This document shows positions 27,552 through 37,926 of a DNA stretch of 64,000 bases, in pieces. The notes under the pieces were generated by a model that was not told the origin of the DNA, did no database searches, and saw only the letters and a list, made by a program, of their open reading frames with translations. The position numbers and the translations under genes were made by a program. The stretch is from Prochlorococcus sp. AG-311-D23. GTDB taxonomy: Bacteria > Cyanobacteriota > Cyanobacteriia > PCC-6307 > Cyanobiaceae. Position 1 is the first letter of the stretch; every line of letters starts with the position of its first letter. The stretch is taken from positions 1-64,000 of the forward strand of contig QBVH01000004.1 in NCBI GenBank assembly GCA_003284445.1, in the 5' to 3' direction.

Positions 27552-28783
27552 GTACAATAATTAGTATTATCTACTATTGATAAAATACTGATAATATCAT
27601 TCGTCGATTTTTCCTTATTATTAACAATAATACTAAATATTTGTCCTGTCTCTAACATAATACCGGAAACAGATCTAACATTATTAAGTCTTCCAGATTT
27701 TGCTAAAATCTTACCCTTAAGATTTATTGGAGCATTAACATTTGCTAATGAACCCCTAACACCTAAAATAGAAAAAGACGAAAAATAATAATCAGAAAAT
27801 CTGCTTAATTGCATTCTTCTCAAAAATTGAGATAACCCATATGTAGTAACTCTATTTTCTCTAGATAAACCACTAGCATCAGAAAAAATAAAATTATCAG
27901 AACTAAAGTTTTGATCTTTTAACCATTTATTGTATTTATGATTAGGAAAATCATGAGACCAGTTATTCAATGAATGTCTAAAAATAACTTCAGAAGTAAA
28001 ATTATGACTTTCTGAATTAACTAAATTAAGTAAAACGTATAATGGAGCCGAATTAATAGTATTAATAGTTGAAATAAAATCGATAGGGTACTCTTGATTC
28101 ACATTTTTTATAAAATAACTACTAGATAATTTTTGATTTTTAAGGGTCTTATCTAGAATATAAATAAAATTATCAATAGGTTGATTTAAAGCTTTTATAC
28201 TTGAATTACTGGCAATAGAATACCTAGTAATAGGAGCTCCATATTCTTCTTTTCTATCAGAATATGACCAACTTGAAGGCCACCAAGTTTTTGGACTTAT
28301 ACCATTTATTATTATGGGTATTTTATTTGATGAGGTAAATTTATAGCTATGTAATTCACTAACTAATTGGTTTAAATGACTTGAATCAAAATCAGGATCA
28401 CCAGAAGCATTAATGTGTAATTCTCCTGTACTTAGCTTCCTCAATGATGTCTTGAGTGCGTAATAAGGGCCTAAGTTATCTAAAGCAAATGCACTGGAAA
28501 GTATTTTTTGGTTTGACGCAGGAATTCTTGGTAATTTACTATTTATATCAACAATAAATTCACCACTATCATTTAAAATACTTATACTAATATTATTTCT
28601 AAAGTTAGAAATATAATCTTCTATATTATCTTGAAGCGGATCACATATTTTAATCTTTTCTGAAACTATAGTATTAATATTAATTCTTTGTTTAAGATAT
28701 GAATATAAAGAAGATAAATTACCATTGATTATATTTATCGATAAAAAACTAAATCCTATATATAACGATAATTTTTTAATCAT
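27548..28783 (-). CDS. dacB: D-alanyl-D-alanine carboxypeptidase / endopeptidase (PBP4, S13)
   Basis: A class C penicillin-binding protein that trims or cleaves peptidoglycan in the periplasm. Motif SxxK is S90-NQ-K93 (PASNQKIL), the SxN-type motif is in [13 protein letters not shown], and KTG is KSG in [10 protein letters not shown] hydrophobic N-terminal segment (about 4-20) should act as signal or anchor. At 411 residues it is shorter than the E. coli enzyme (477), consistent with a reduced insertion domain. It is last in the run dapF - cysteine desulfurase - DUF1995 - dacB, with 4 bases to the preceding gene. Confidence 0.88.
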   Translation of the reverse strand: MIKKLSLYIGFSFLSINIINGNLSSLYSYLKQRININTIVSEKIKICDPLQDNIEDYISNFRNNISISILNDSGEFIVDINSKLPRIPASNQKILSSAFALDNLGPYYALKTSLRKLSTGELHINASGDPDFDSSHLNQLVSELHSYKFTSSNKIPIIINGISPKTWWPSSWSYSDRKEEYGAPITRYSIASNSSIKALNQPIDNFIYILDKTLKNQKLSSSYFIKNVNQEYPIDFISTINTINSAPLYVLLNLVNSESHNFTSEVIFRHSLNNWSHDFPNHKYNKWLKDQNFSSDNFIFSDASGLSRENRVTTYGLSQFLRRMQLSRFSDYYFSSFSILGVRGSLANVNAPINLKGKILAKSGRLNNVRSVSGIMLETGQIFSIIVNNKEKSTNDIISILSIVDNTNYCT

Positions 28784-28787
28784 AAAG

Positions 28788-29411
28788 CTACAAGTTTAGG
28801 ATTATAGTTTCATCATCAGGTCTTTTCTCAAATGATTTTACAAATGAATATCCATTAGATTCTAATTTAAAGAGATCCCAGTCATTAGGGAATTTCTTTA
28901 AAAGTGCTCCCAAAGACAAGGGTTGGACAAAATATACTACTTGCCATTTTTCAGCAAATCTTTTCCGCATTTCTCGACCTACACTACCTATACCAACAAT
29001 TGGGTCTTCAAGCTTTCCATTTAGCATAATGACAGTAGATTTTGCATGAGAACATACTTGTTCAAACATCTCAATATCATATGGTTGGGGTGAACAAACC
29101 AACAATATTGAATCTATTAAATCTGATGAATTAATGAATTCCTTAAATGTATATATCTTATTAGCCAATTCAGGATTATCTCTTTTAGCTAGAGCAGCTC
29201 CACCAGCATCAGCCCACAATAAAATATTTTCGTATTGAATTTTAGTTAGTTTGTTAGAAAGACGAAAAATGATTGGGTTTAATCTTAACCCTTCGAATTT
29301 TAGGTTTATAGAAAGAAATGATTGATCAGAGTTACTTAAGAAATAACTTTGGATTGAATCGTAAACATTAATTTCTGCTTCTTCAAGATCTGCAGGTAAA
29401 TTATTTGTCAT
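28788..29411 (-). CDS. DUF1995 family protein
   Basis: A 207-residue soluble protein matching the DUF1995 pattern, found in cyanobacteria and plastids and related to a low-PSII-accumulation type of chloroplast protein. Recognisable parts are LPADLEEAEINVYDSIQSYFL at the start, WADAGGAALAKR, LLVCSPQPYDI and a C-terminal WQVVYFVQPLSLGALLKKFPNDW. No catalytic motif is visible and the biochemical role is unknown. It sits 4 bases before dacB and 7 bases after the cysteine desulfurase, so it is cotranscribed with them. Confidence 0.75.
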   Translation of the reverse strand: MTNNLPADLEEAEINVYDSIQSYFLSNSDQSFLSINLKFEGLRLNPIIFRLSNKLTKIQYENILLWADAGGAALAKRDNPELANKIYTFKEFINSSDLIDSILLVCSPQPYDIEMFEQVCSHAKSTVIMLNGKLEDPIVGIGSVGREMRKRFAEKWQVVYFVQPLSLGALLKKFPNDWDLFKLESNGYSFVKSFEKRPDDETIILNL

Positions 29412-29418
29412 TTTATTA

Positions 29419-30606
29419 TCATTGTTTTTTGAGTGCTAATAATTGCAATGATTTAAATATTATATTAGACACTGTATTAATATCATTATAAGAAATCCAT
29501 GGACCAATAGTAATTCTTAAGCCAGATTCTTGAAGTGATTTGTCAGCATTTATAGCTACCAGTGTGGGGCTTGGGCCTTGTCTAGATGATGAGCAAGCAC
29601 TACCACTACTTGTATAAACGCCTTGTTTAGACAACAGTCGAACAATTTCTCTACCTTTAATTGGAATCATTGATTCTGTATGACAGAGAAATGAAAGGTT
29701 ATTCGGTAGTCGTTCCTTTTGAGAGCCTATAAAGGTAAGTTGTTTATTCTTAACTAGACTTTTTTTTAACAGTGAAGTCATTTTGGAAACATTATTCTCA
29801 GGGAATAATGTTTGATTATCTGTAACCTCTACATATTCACTGAGTAAGTCAATTGCTGTAGAAAAACCTGCTATGAGGGGGACTGACTCCGTACCAGATC
29901 TTATAGCGCCATTCTTAAATCCATAAGAAGGATTATTCATCAATAAATCTTGAATGCCCTTACGCAACATCAATAAACCAATACCTTTAGGACCTTGAAG
30001 CTTATGAGCAGAAGCACTAAGCATGTCAACACTTAAATTACTCCAATCAAAAAGGCCGTTAGGGAGGATCTGTGTAGCATCTGTATGGAATAGTATATTT
30101 CTCTTCTTACATTCCATACCTATGAGATTTATTGGCTGAATGGACCCAATCTCACTTTGCCCCCAGATTATTGAAACCAATTTTGTTGGAGAAGATAACA
30201 TCTCATCCAAAAGATCTAAATCAATAATTCCATGCCGATCTACAGGCCAGTATTTAATATCCCAGCCGTCATTAAACAATTGATTGGCTATTAAGTTAAG
30301 AGAGGGATGTTCAACGCTAGTAATAATAATTCTACCTTTATCAAGATTATTAGTTACACCTTTAAGAGCAAGATAATTTGATTCAGTTGCTCCAGATGTG
30401 AAAAATATTTCATCAGTTGACGCTTTTAATTTATTGGCTATTGATAATCTAGATCTTTCTAAAATTTCTCTTGCTATAATCCCAACTTTATGAATACTTG
30501 ATGGATTACCCCAGCATTCAGATTGAATTTCTTTTAGTTTATTAATAACATCTATATGTGGAGGAGTGGTCGCTGAAGCATCGAGATAAATATTGTGCAT
30601 ATTCAA
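29419..30606 (-). CDS. cysteine desulfurase (NifS/IscS-like)
   Basis: A PLP enzyme that takes sulfur from cysteine for Fe-S clusters and thiolated tRNA. The PLP lysine is in SASAHKLQGPKG, the TSGATESNYLAL segment binds cofactor, and the catalytic cysteine lies in SGSACSSSRQG. The extended active-site loop places this nearer the IscS/NifS group (class I) than SufS. The length of 395 is normal. It begins with ATG and is the second gene of the dapF run, 6 bases after dapF. Which sulfur acceptor it serves is not shown by context. Confidence 0.92.
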   Translation of the reverse strand: MNMHNIYLDASATTPPHIDVINKLKEIQSECWGNPSSIHKVGIIAREILERSRLSIANKLKASTDEIFFTSGATESNYLALKGVTNNLDKGRIIITSVEHPSLNLIANQLFNDGWDIKYWPVDRHGIIDLDLLDEMLSSPTKLVSIIWGQSEIGSIQPINLIGMECKKRNILFHTDATQILPNGLFDWSNLSVDMLSASAHKLQGPKGIGLLMLRKGIQDLLMNNPSYGFKNGAIRSGTESVPLIAGFSTAIDLLSEYVEVTDNQTLFPENNVSKMTSLLKKSLVKNKQLTFIGSQKERLPNNLSFLCHTESMIPIKGREIVRLLSKQGVYTSSGSACSSSRQGPSPTLVAINADKSLQESGLRITIGPWISYNDINTVSNIIFKSLQLLALKKQ

Positions 30607-30612
30607 GAGTGA

Positions 30613-31467
30613 TTAAATATCTATTTCTCCACTAAATACTTTTAATGCTGGACCCTGCATAAAAATAGGACCCGTTTGATTGGGCCATTCAATTTCTAAT
30701 TTACCTCCAGGTAAATATACATTTGCTCTGTCTAAGGTTTTACCTAGTTTAGATGTTATTACGAGACAAGCGCAAGCTCCTGTACCACAAGCTAATGTTG
30801 GCCCGCAACCCCTTTCCCATACTTTAACTTTAATATTTGATTGATCAATTAATTGCACAAAATGTACATTGGTATCATTTGGAAATGACTTATGTTTTTC
30901 GAGGTATTTACCCCAATAATCAAAAGGTATTTCATTTATATTATTAACGAATACAATCATGTGAGGATTACCCATACTAGCAGCATAAACGTTTAAGTTT
31001 TGATCATCTATTGTAATTATTCCATTAGGAATTGTTAATTTATTCATTAACAGTTTGGTAGGTATGTCTTGAGGAGAAAGGATTGGTTCTCCCATATTTA
31101 CTCTGATATTATTATTACCATCTATAGAGGTTAGAATCAGACCAGCTTTAGTTTCAATAGGAATCTCAGAATTATCTTTAATTTCGTTGTTATCATTTAA
31201 AAAAGCAATCAAGCATCTTATACCATTACCACACATTTCCGGTTCAGAGCCATCCGAATTAAATATCTTCATTCTAACCAAACATTTATTTTTTGACTCT
31301 AATATAAGAATAACTCCATCGGCTCCGATACCGAAATTTCTATCACATAAATGTTCAATAATATTATCTTTATTTTTTGAAAATAAATAATCTAAGTCGA
31401 TAGCACGAGCATCAATGATAATAAAATCATTACCAAGTCCTTGATATTTTGAAAAATTATTTTTCAT
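30613..31467 (-). CDS. dapF: diaminopimelate epimerase
   Basis: DapF converts LL- to meso-diaminopimelate for lysine and peptidoglycan. The two catalytic cysteines are present: C79 in MCGNGIRC and C227 in ACGTGAC. The N-terminal YQGLGNDFIIIDAR and GADGVILI segments are also family-typical. Length 284 is normal. It is the first gene of a four-gene minus-strand run and is divergent from leuS; the 134-base gap at 31468-31601 should carry both promoters. Confidence 0.97.
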   Translation of the reverse strand: MKNNFSKYQGLGNDFIIIDARAIDLDYLFSKNKDNIIEHLCDRNFGIGADGVILILESKNKCLVRMKIFNSDGSEPEMCGNGIRCLIAFLNDNNEIKDNSEIPIETKAGLILTSIDGNNNIRVNMGEPILSPQDIPTKLLMNKLTIPNGIITIDDQNLNVYAASMGNPHMIVFVNNINEIPFDYWGKYLEKHKSFPNDTNVHFVQLIDQSNIKVKVWERGCGPTLACGTGACACLVITSKLGKTLDRANVYLPGGKLEIEWPNQTGPIFMQGPALKVFSGEIDI

Positions 31468-31601
31468 GATTTACAGTTTTTCAACTATCTTGTTAGAAAA
31501 TAAAGCATTCTTGGTAGTAATTTCAGAACTATTTGCATATTTCGCATCAATTTATGAGAACATTATCAAATTGGTAAATCAACTACTGAAGGAGATCTTC
31601 T

Positions 31602-34190
31602 TTGAATAATACTACTTCAGAGATTATTAACCAGCGATACGAACCTCGTGATATAGAAGCTTATTGGCATAAAAAATGGGCCAATGAAGGCCTTTACAGA
31701 ACAAATACTGATGTAAATAAAGACAATACTTTTTACGCATTGTCTATGTTCCCATACCCTTCAGGTTCCTTACATATGGGACACGTAAGGAATTATGTCA
31801 TTACTGATGTGCTTGCTAGATATAAAAGAATGCAAGGTTTTAACGTCCTACATCCAATGGGTTGGGATGCCTTCGGTTTACCCGCTGAAAATGCAGCAAT
31901 AGAGAGAAACACAAGTCCATCTACCTGGACAGATAAAAATATTTCACAAATGAAAGAACAATTAGATCGCTTAGGTTTATCAATCGATTGGTCTAAAGAA
32001 GTTACTACCTGCAAAGAAAATTATTATAAATGGACTCAATATATATTTAATCAATTACATAAAAATAATCTTGCCTATCAAAAAAAAGCAACAGTAAATT
32101 GGGATCCAATTGATCAAACTGTTCTCGCTAATGAACAAGTAGATGCTGAGGGTAAATCTTGGAGATCTGGAGCTAAAGTTGAGAAAAAAGAATTAAACCA
32201 ATGGTTTTTACGAATTACTAGTTTTGCCGAAGATCTAAACAAGGATTTAGTTAAACTAGAAGAATGGCCAGATAGAGTCCGGGTCATGCAAAAGAATTGG
32301 ATTGGTAAATCAGTTGGGGCAGAGATAACATTTGACATCAAAAATCATAAACAAAAAATAACAGCTTTTACAACAAGAATAGATACAGTATATGGAGTAA
32401 GTTATCTTGTCCTTGCATCAAACCATCCTTTAATTGATCAACTAATAAATAATAATGATATCGATAAACTACAAGCCTTTAGAAATACTCAAGCTAAATT
32501 AAGTGATCTTGAAAGAAATTCAGATAGTAGAATAAAACTTGGAATGAATTTAGGAGTTAAGGCAGTCAATCCTGCAAATAATAGAGAGATACCTATTTGG
32601 ATTGGAGACTACGTGATTATGGAATACGGAACTGGAGCAGTTATGGGTGTTCCGGCTCATGACAGTAGAGATTATCAATTCGCTAAATCATATGATTTAC
32701 CAATTAATTATGTAATAAGACCAAATAATGATAAAGATGATAGCTATTTAAATGCTGAATATGTTGATAAGGGTATCATGATCAATTCAGATAATTTCAA
32801 TGGAATTGAGTCAGATATCGCAAAAACACAAATACTTGAATTTGGTTCAAATGGTAATTGGGCAAAGCCAAAGATCACATATAAATTAAGAGATTGGCTT
32901 ATATCTAGACAAAGATATTGGGGGTGCCCTATTCCGATTATTAATTGTAAGAAATGTGGACAAGTTAGAGTGCCTGACAGAGATCTTCCAGTTACCCTTC
33001 CTACTGATATTAAATTAACTGGTAAAGGTCAGTCTCCTTTAACTACAAAAACAGAGTGGATAAATACATGTTGTCCTAAATGTGGAATTGAGGCAACTAG
33101 AGAAACTGATACAATGGACACTTTCATGTGTTCATCTTGGTACTTTTTAAGATATATTAATCCTGAAAATTGTGAAAATCCTTTTCTTAAAGGTGAAATA
33201 GATAAATGGCTTCCAGTTAAGCAGTATGTAGGTGGTATCGAACACGCAATTTTACATTTACTTTATTCTAGATTTTTAACCAAGGCACTAAAGAGCTGCG
33301 GATTAATAAACATAGATGAACCCTTTAAGAAACTCTTAACGCAAGGCATGGTTCAAGCGATTACATTTAAAAATCCCAATACAAATAAGTATTTTTCGAA
33401 GGCTCAAATAAAAGATATAAATAATCCTAAAGATCCACTTACGGGAGAAAGTATTGAAATCATCTATGAAAAGATGTCAAAGTCTAAATACAATGGTGTA
33501 GATCCATCTGTAGTGATAGATAAATATGGAGCTGATACAGCCAGAATGTTTATACTTTTCAAAGCTCCACCGGAAAAAGATTTAGAGTGGGATGACTCCG
33601 ATGTTGAAGGTCAATATCGATTCATACAGAGACTATGGAAATTTGTGATAAATACTTTAGATCTAACAAAGAGTAATGCAAGATTAAATATAGTGAGAGA
33701 AAAGTCTAAAGATGACGAGGCTTTACGTCTCATTAATATTGCTATTAAGGAAATAACTGATGATCTAGAAAATCTTCAATTTAATACAGCAATATCTGAG
33801 CTCATGAAAGCTGTAAATGGCCTAAGTTCAATTGCTAATTACTGTAGTAATGAAACTCTAAATAATGTTATTTCAATATTAATTAAAATAAGTTCTCCAT
33901 TTTCTCCTCATATTGCAGAAGAGCTTTGGAAGACAATCGGAAATACTCAAAGTATTCATCTTCAATCATGGCCAAAATTCGATGCGGGTGCAATTGAACA
34001 AGATACTTTTAAACTTATGATTCAAATTAATGGAAAAGTTAGAGGATCAATTGATGCTAGTAAAAATCTCTCTAAAAAAGCATTAGAGGAGATAGCTATT
34101 AAAAGTGAGGCTGCTAAAAAATGGATGAATGGACAAGCACCAAAACGAATAATTGTTGTTCCGAATAAATTGGTTAATATAGTTATTTAG
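31602..34190 (+). CDS. leuS: leucyl-tRNA synthetase
   Basis: A class I synthetase that charges tRNA-Leu. HIGH is HMGH at residues 58-61 ([15 protein letters not shown]), the CP1 editing domain includes the conserved [14 protein letters not shown] threonine-rich segment and [11 protein letters not shown], and KMSKS is at 624-628 ([12 protein letters not shown]). Length 862 is normal. The start codon is TTG at 31602, with AAGGAG about 9 bases upstream (31589-31594), one of the best ribosome binding sites in the window; no ATG is positioned as well. Its stop is 3 bases from the convergent pgi stop. Confidence 0.97.
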   Translation: MNNTTSEIINQRYEPRDIEAYWHKKWANEGLYRTNTDVNKDNTFYALSMFPYPSGSLHMGHVRNYVITDVLARYKRMQGFNVLHPMGWDAFGLPAENAAIERNTSPSTWTDKNISQMKEQLDRLGLSIDWSKEVTTCKENYYKWTQYIFNQLHKNNLAYQKKATVNWDPIDQTVLANEQVDAEGKSWRSGAKVEKKELNQWFLRITSFAEDLNKDLVKLEEWPDRVRVMQKNWIGKSVGAEITFDIKNHKQKITAFTTRIDTVYGVSYLVLASNHPLIDQLINNNDIDKLQAFRNTQAKLSDLERNSDSRIKLGMNLGVKAVNPANNREIPIWIGDYVIMEYGTGAVMGVPAHDSRDYQFAKSYDLPINYVIRPNNDKDDSYLNAEYVDKGIMINSDNFNGIESDIAKTQILEFGSNGNWAKPKITYKLRDWLISRQRYWGCPIPIINCKKCGQVRVPDRDLPVTLPTDIKLTGKGQSPLTTKTEWINTCCPKCGIEATRETDTMDTFMCSSWYFLRYINPENCENPFLKGEIDKWLPVKQYVGGIEHAILHLLYSRFLTKALKSCGLINIDEPFKKLLTQGMVQAITFKNPNTNKYFSKAQIKDINNPKDPLTGESIEIIYEKMSKSKYNGVDPSVVIDKYGADTARMFILFKAPPEKDLEWDDSDVEGQYRFIQRLWKFVINTLDLTKSNARLNIVREKSKDDEALRLINIAIKEITDDLENLQFNTAISELMKAVNGLSSIANYCSNETLNNVISILIKISSPFSPHIAEELWKTIGNTQSIHLQSWPKFDAGAIEQDTFKLMIQINGKVRGSIDASKNLSKKALEEIAIKSEAAKKWMNGQAPKRIIVVPNKLVNIVI

Positions 34191-34193
34191 AAA

Positions 34194-35792
34194 TCAAGTT
34201 TTCGAAATAATTAGTTCATTAGGATTTGATTGATTACCAATCATTGAATAATGATGAGAATTTTCTGAAAGTTTTCTTAGAATTAAATAAATAGACTCAG
34301 TTGAATCAATAGACAACGCATCATTAATTTCATTTAATGTTCTTTGCTTTCCATCATCTAAAAGTTCCTCAATTTCTTTTTGAAGATTAATTATCTTTGT
34401 AGCGGCTTTTTTTCCTGCTTCAACTCCCGGTTGATTATAGGCATTAACATTAATCAATTCTGCATAGAGACTTACTGCTCGCTCAAACAATGCAATTAAA
34501 GCACCAAGACTAGATTCGTCGAATGATTTAAATGTGATTGTCAAGTTCTGTCTCCCACCTTCAGTCAATGCTGAACGCGTTCCTTGAAGAAATCCAGACA
34601 AATAGTCTCCTGGTCTTTTATTTTTTACCTCAACTATCTCTGTAGGGTCGTGAAGAATCTCAATAAAATTAACAAAGAAGTTATCAATGCCATCTCTTAA
34701 CTGCTGCACATATGCGTGCTGATCTGTAGAACCTTTGTTACCATAAACTGCTATACCTTGATTAACTTGATTTTCATCTCTATCTAACTTTTTTCCTAAA
34801 GATTCCATCACAAGTTGTTGAAGATATCTACTGAACACTTGTAATCTGTCTCTATAGGGAAGTACAACCATATCTCTTAACCCTTTTCCATTTCCAGATT
34901 TGAACCAAGCTAAAGACAAAAGCGCTGCTGGATTATTTTTTATGTCTTTTACTCTTGTTAATGCGTCCATTTGAGATGCTCCATCTAAAAACTTGCTTAT
35001 ATCAGCGCCAATTAGAGCGGCAGGTAATAATCCAACAGCACCAGTAATACTTGTCCTTCCACCAACCCAATCAGGTAAATCAAAAGTAACCAACCAATTT
35101 TCACTAAGGGCTAAAATATCTAACTTGCTGCCTTTTGATGTAATGGCTATCGCTCGGGATGACCAATTCTGATTGTTATCGGCGACAAACTTCATAGCTT
35201 GCTCCATTCCAATCAATGGTTCTGGTGTTCCACCTGATTTACTAACAACGACAAACAAAGTTGAATCTATATTAGGAAGGATAGAATTTAATTTATGTGA
35301 AATCCCCTCAGGATCTACGTTGTCTAGAAAATGTAGATTCAATCCGATTGATTCTCTCTTGAAGGACTCTTTGATGAGTAAAGGACCTAAACCACTACCA
35401 CCGATACCTATCCAAAAAACATCTGTATATTTTTTTCCATCGCCGTTTGTTATTTCACCATTTAATACTGAAGCCCCAAACTTGGATATGTCTTTTATTT
35501 CCATAGCAATAGAATCTGAAATTTCTGGGCTAGGAGCAACTTTTGGATTCCTAAGCCAGTAATGACCTACTTGCCTACCTTCATCAATATTTGCAATAGA
35601 ACCATTTTCGAGACTTTCAAGAGAAACAAAGGCTTTGGAATAGATTTCCTTAAACTTTTCAAAATCGGTATTCTCTATATCCATTCTGCTTATATCAAGC
35701 CAAAAACCTAATGAATCATCGCTAAACAAAAGGTCGCAGTACCTTCTCCATTTATCATTGTTATTTAGCTGGAAGATGTCAGTTATTGCCAT
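34194..35792 (-). CDS. pgi: glucose-6-phosphate isomerase
   Basis: Interconverts glucose-6-phosphate and fructose-6-phosphate, linking glycogen/oxidative pentose phosphate flow and the Calvin cycle. The 532-residue protein shows the SIS-type sugar-phosphate segments ([29 protein letters not shown]), [30 protein letters not shown] and the active-site region [15 protein letters not shown]. The length and motif order fit the cyanobacterial PGI. It starts at ATG 35792. The upstream gap contains a small hairpin (CTCTC/GAGAG at 35836-35849) of unknown role. Confidence 0.96.
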   Translation of the reverse strand: MAITDIFQLNNNDKWRRYCDLLFSDDSLGFWLDISRMDIENTDFEKFKEIYSKAFVSLESLENGSIANIDEGRQVGHYWLRNPKVAPSPEISDSIAMEIKDISKFGASVLNGEITNGDGKKYTDVFWIGIGGSGLGPLLIKESFKRESIGLNLHFLDNVDPEGISHKLNSILPNIDSTLFVVVSKSGGTPEPLIGMEQAMKFVADNNQNWSSRAIAITSKGSKLDILALSENWLVTFDLPDWVGGRTSITGAVGLLPAALIGADISKFLDGASQMDALTRVKDIKNNPAALLSLAWFKSGNGKGLRDMVVLPYRDRLQVFSRYLQQLVMESLGKKLDRDENQVNQGIAVYGNKGSTDQHAYVQQLRDGIDNFFVNFIEILHDPTEIVEVKNKRPGDYLSGFLQGTRSALTEGGRQNLTITFKSFDESSLGALIALFERAVSLYAELINVNAYNQPGVEAGKKAATKIINLQKEIEELLDDGKQRTLNEINDALSIDSTESIYLILRKLSENSHHYSMIGNQSNPNELIISKT

Positions 35793-36077
35793 TATTGATA
35801 AAAGAATACTCCTTAATGAGTTCTGTTAGCAGGTACTCTCAAATGAGAGCCGTTTAACAAATATATTTTATTTATATTAGTCAAGAATGGTTTTTAAATG
35901 GTGAATGTTTAGTAATTGACAAAAAGAATGTAAGTAAGCTTGTTAGTTATTATTATCTAAAGCTGTATATTTCTAAATATTAATTTAACTTTTTATTACT
36001 ATTAAAAATGTCTTTACATTTATATATTGTAATTTCTTCGAAAGGTCATATATTTAGTCCAAATTAATCTTTAATTG

Positions 36078-36776
36078 ATGAAGCAAGATAATAAAGAATA
36101 TGCAGAAAAAAAATTATTTAATGGTTTAAATGGGCAGAGCCTAATAAGTCCACTTGAATCACAAAGCAATTTGGTTCAACCAAAGATCAGATTAGGTATC
36201 CTTGCCTCTGGCAAGGGATCGAATTTTGAATACATTATTAAATCTATTAAAAAAAAACAAATCAATGCAGAAATTTCTATATTAATTGTTAATAACCCTA
36301 ATTGCTTAGCAATAAAAAAAGCAATTAAATATGATATACCTTATGTAATTATTAATCATAGAGATTGCAAGTCGAGATTAGAACACGATAAATTGGTTAT
36401 GAAGAAACTAGAGGAACTATCAGTAGAACTTGTTGTTATGGCTGGATGGATGAGAATTGTTGGTGAAGAAATAATTAATAAGTTTAATAATAGACTAATT
36501 AATATACATCCATCACTTTTACCATCATTTAAAGGCATTGATGCAATAAAGCAGGCAATGGACAAAAGGGTTACTATTACTGGCTGCACAGTTCACTATG
36601 TTCAAAAGGAGGTTGATGCAGGTTCAATAATTATTCAAGCGGCAGTCCCCCTTAAAGAAAAAGATAGTATAGAAACCCTAAAAAATAGAATTCAAGATAT
36701 GGAACATATAATTTTACCTTTAGCTATTGCTAAAGTAGCAATGGAAATAAGAACAAGTTTTAAGGATAAAAAGTAA
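36078..36776 (+). CDS. purN: phosphoribosylglycinamide formyltransferase
   Basis: PurN uses 10-formyltetrahydrofolate to formylate GAR in purine synthesis. Key features are LGILASGKGSNFEYI (phosphate-binding), the folate loop with INIHPSLLPSFKG (Asn-His pair) and GCTVHYVQKEVDAGSII (with the catalytic Asp). I place the start at ATG 36078; the TTG immediately before is in frame but less likely. This gives 232 residues, with about 33 extra hydrophilic residues before the catalytic fold starts. Its last 17 bases overlap the convergent argC gene. Confidence 0.93.
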   Translation: MKQDNKEYAEKKLFNGLNGQSLISPLESQSNLVQPKIRLGILASGKGSNFEYIIKSIKKKQINAEISILIVNNPNCLAIKKAIKYDIPYVIINHRDCKSRLEHDKLVMKKLEELSVELVVMAGWMRIVGEEIINKFNNRLINIHPSLLPSFKGIDAIKQAMDKRVTITGCTVHYVQKEVDAGSIIIQAAVPLKEKDSIETLKNRIQDMEHIILPLAIAKVAMEIRTSFKDKK

Positions 36777-37839
36777 TCTTAGGAAGACCTGTATCTGATA
36801 CAAGTCCATGCATAATATTTAAATTTTGTATTGCCTGCCCTGCTTGACCTTTTAGAAGATTATCAATAACACTCATTAGAACAATTCGTCCATTACGTTT
36901 ATCAACTTCAATAGAAATCATAACTTTATTAGTATTTTTAACCCATTTAGTTGCAGGATAAGTTCCTACAGGCAATATATCAATAAATGGTTGATGTTTA
37001 TAAAAAGCTTCAATTACAATTTTGCAGTCTTCAGCTGTTAAGCCAGGATCTCTTAAACGAGCGTAAACTGTCGACAAAATCCCTCTAACCATTGGTACTA
37101 AATGAGGAGTGAATTGTAAATTGACATCGTGACCAGCAAAAAGACTGGCGATTATTTCTATTTCCGACCTATGTCTATGTCCAATAACTCCATATGGTCT
37201 AATTGATTCAGAGCTTTCAGACAATAGAAGTTGCTCACTTGGGTTTCTCCCTCCACCAGATGTTCCAGATTTTGCATCAATAATAATTCCCTCACTTTCT
37301 ATTAAACCTTGTTTTAAGAATGGAATAAGTAGACTGAGTGACGCAGTTGGATAACAACCTGGACATGCAATTAATCTAGACTTTGCAATTTCTCTACTAA
37401 ATTCTTCTGAAAAACCATAAATAGCCTCTTCACATAATTCGTGGTCATATCGTGGATATTTTGCTGCTTCTTTTGTATAGACTTCTTTCCACTTATCTAA
37501 TGATTTAAATCTATAATCAGCTGACAAATCGAGCACCTTAATACCTTTTTCTAGCAATAAAGGTGTTATTTGTGATGATAAACCATTAGGAAGACTTAAA
37601 ATTGCATAGTCAGAATCATGAGCGATTTCATCAATATTGCTTTTAGTTATCTTTTTATCTCCAGAAATTTTCATAAAAGGATTTATTTCATTCCAGCTTT
37701 TACCTACTGATCGCTCACCATTTAAAGTTGAAATTTCAAAATTAGGATGCTCATTGATCAACTTAACGAGTTGAAGTCCACCGTATCCAGATGCTCCAAT
37801 AATTGCGATCCTCCCTGTTTTAGATGTACTAATTGCCAT
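36760..37839 (-). CDS. argC: N-acetyl-gamma-glutamyl-phosphate reductase
   Basis: Third enzyme of arginine synthesis, reducing N-acetylglutamyl phosphate. The 359-residue protein has an N-terminal NADP-binding loop GASGYGGLQLVKL, the catalytic cysteine in ACPGCYPTA, DAKSGTSGGGR and GHRHRSEIE. This is the usual type 1 AGPR. It starts at ATG 37839, divergent from ribBA by 87 bases, and its 3' end overlaps purN by 17 bases. Confidence 0.96.
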   Translation of the reverse strand: MAISTSKTGRIAIIGASGYGGLQLVKLINEHPNFEISTLNGERSVGKSWNEINPFMKISGDKKITKSNIDEIAHDSDYAILSLPNGLSSQITPLLLEKGIKVLDLSADYRFKSLDKWKEVYTKEAAKYPRYDHELCEEAIYGFSEEFSREIAKSRLIACPGCYPTASLSLLIPFLKQGLIESEGIIIDAKSGTSGGGRNPSEQLLLSESSESIRPYGVIGHRHRSEIEIIASLFAGHDVNLQFTPHLVPMVRGILSTVYARLRDPGLTAEDCKIVIEAFYKHQPFIDILPVGTYPATKWVKNTNKVMISIEVDKRNGRIVLMSVIDNLLKGQAGQAIQNLNIMHGLVSDTGLPKITFYP

Positions 37840-37926
37840 AACATCAAAGTTATTTTGTAGAATGAGGAGATATTCATTTGAGAATAATTAGCAAAGAACC
37901 ATTTCACCACAAACACGAGGAATAAG

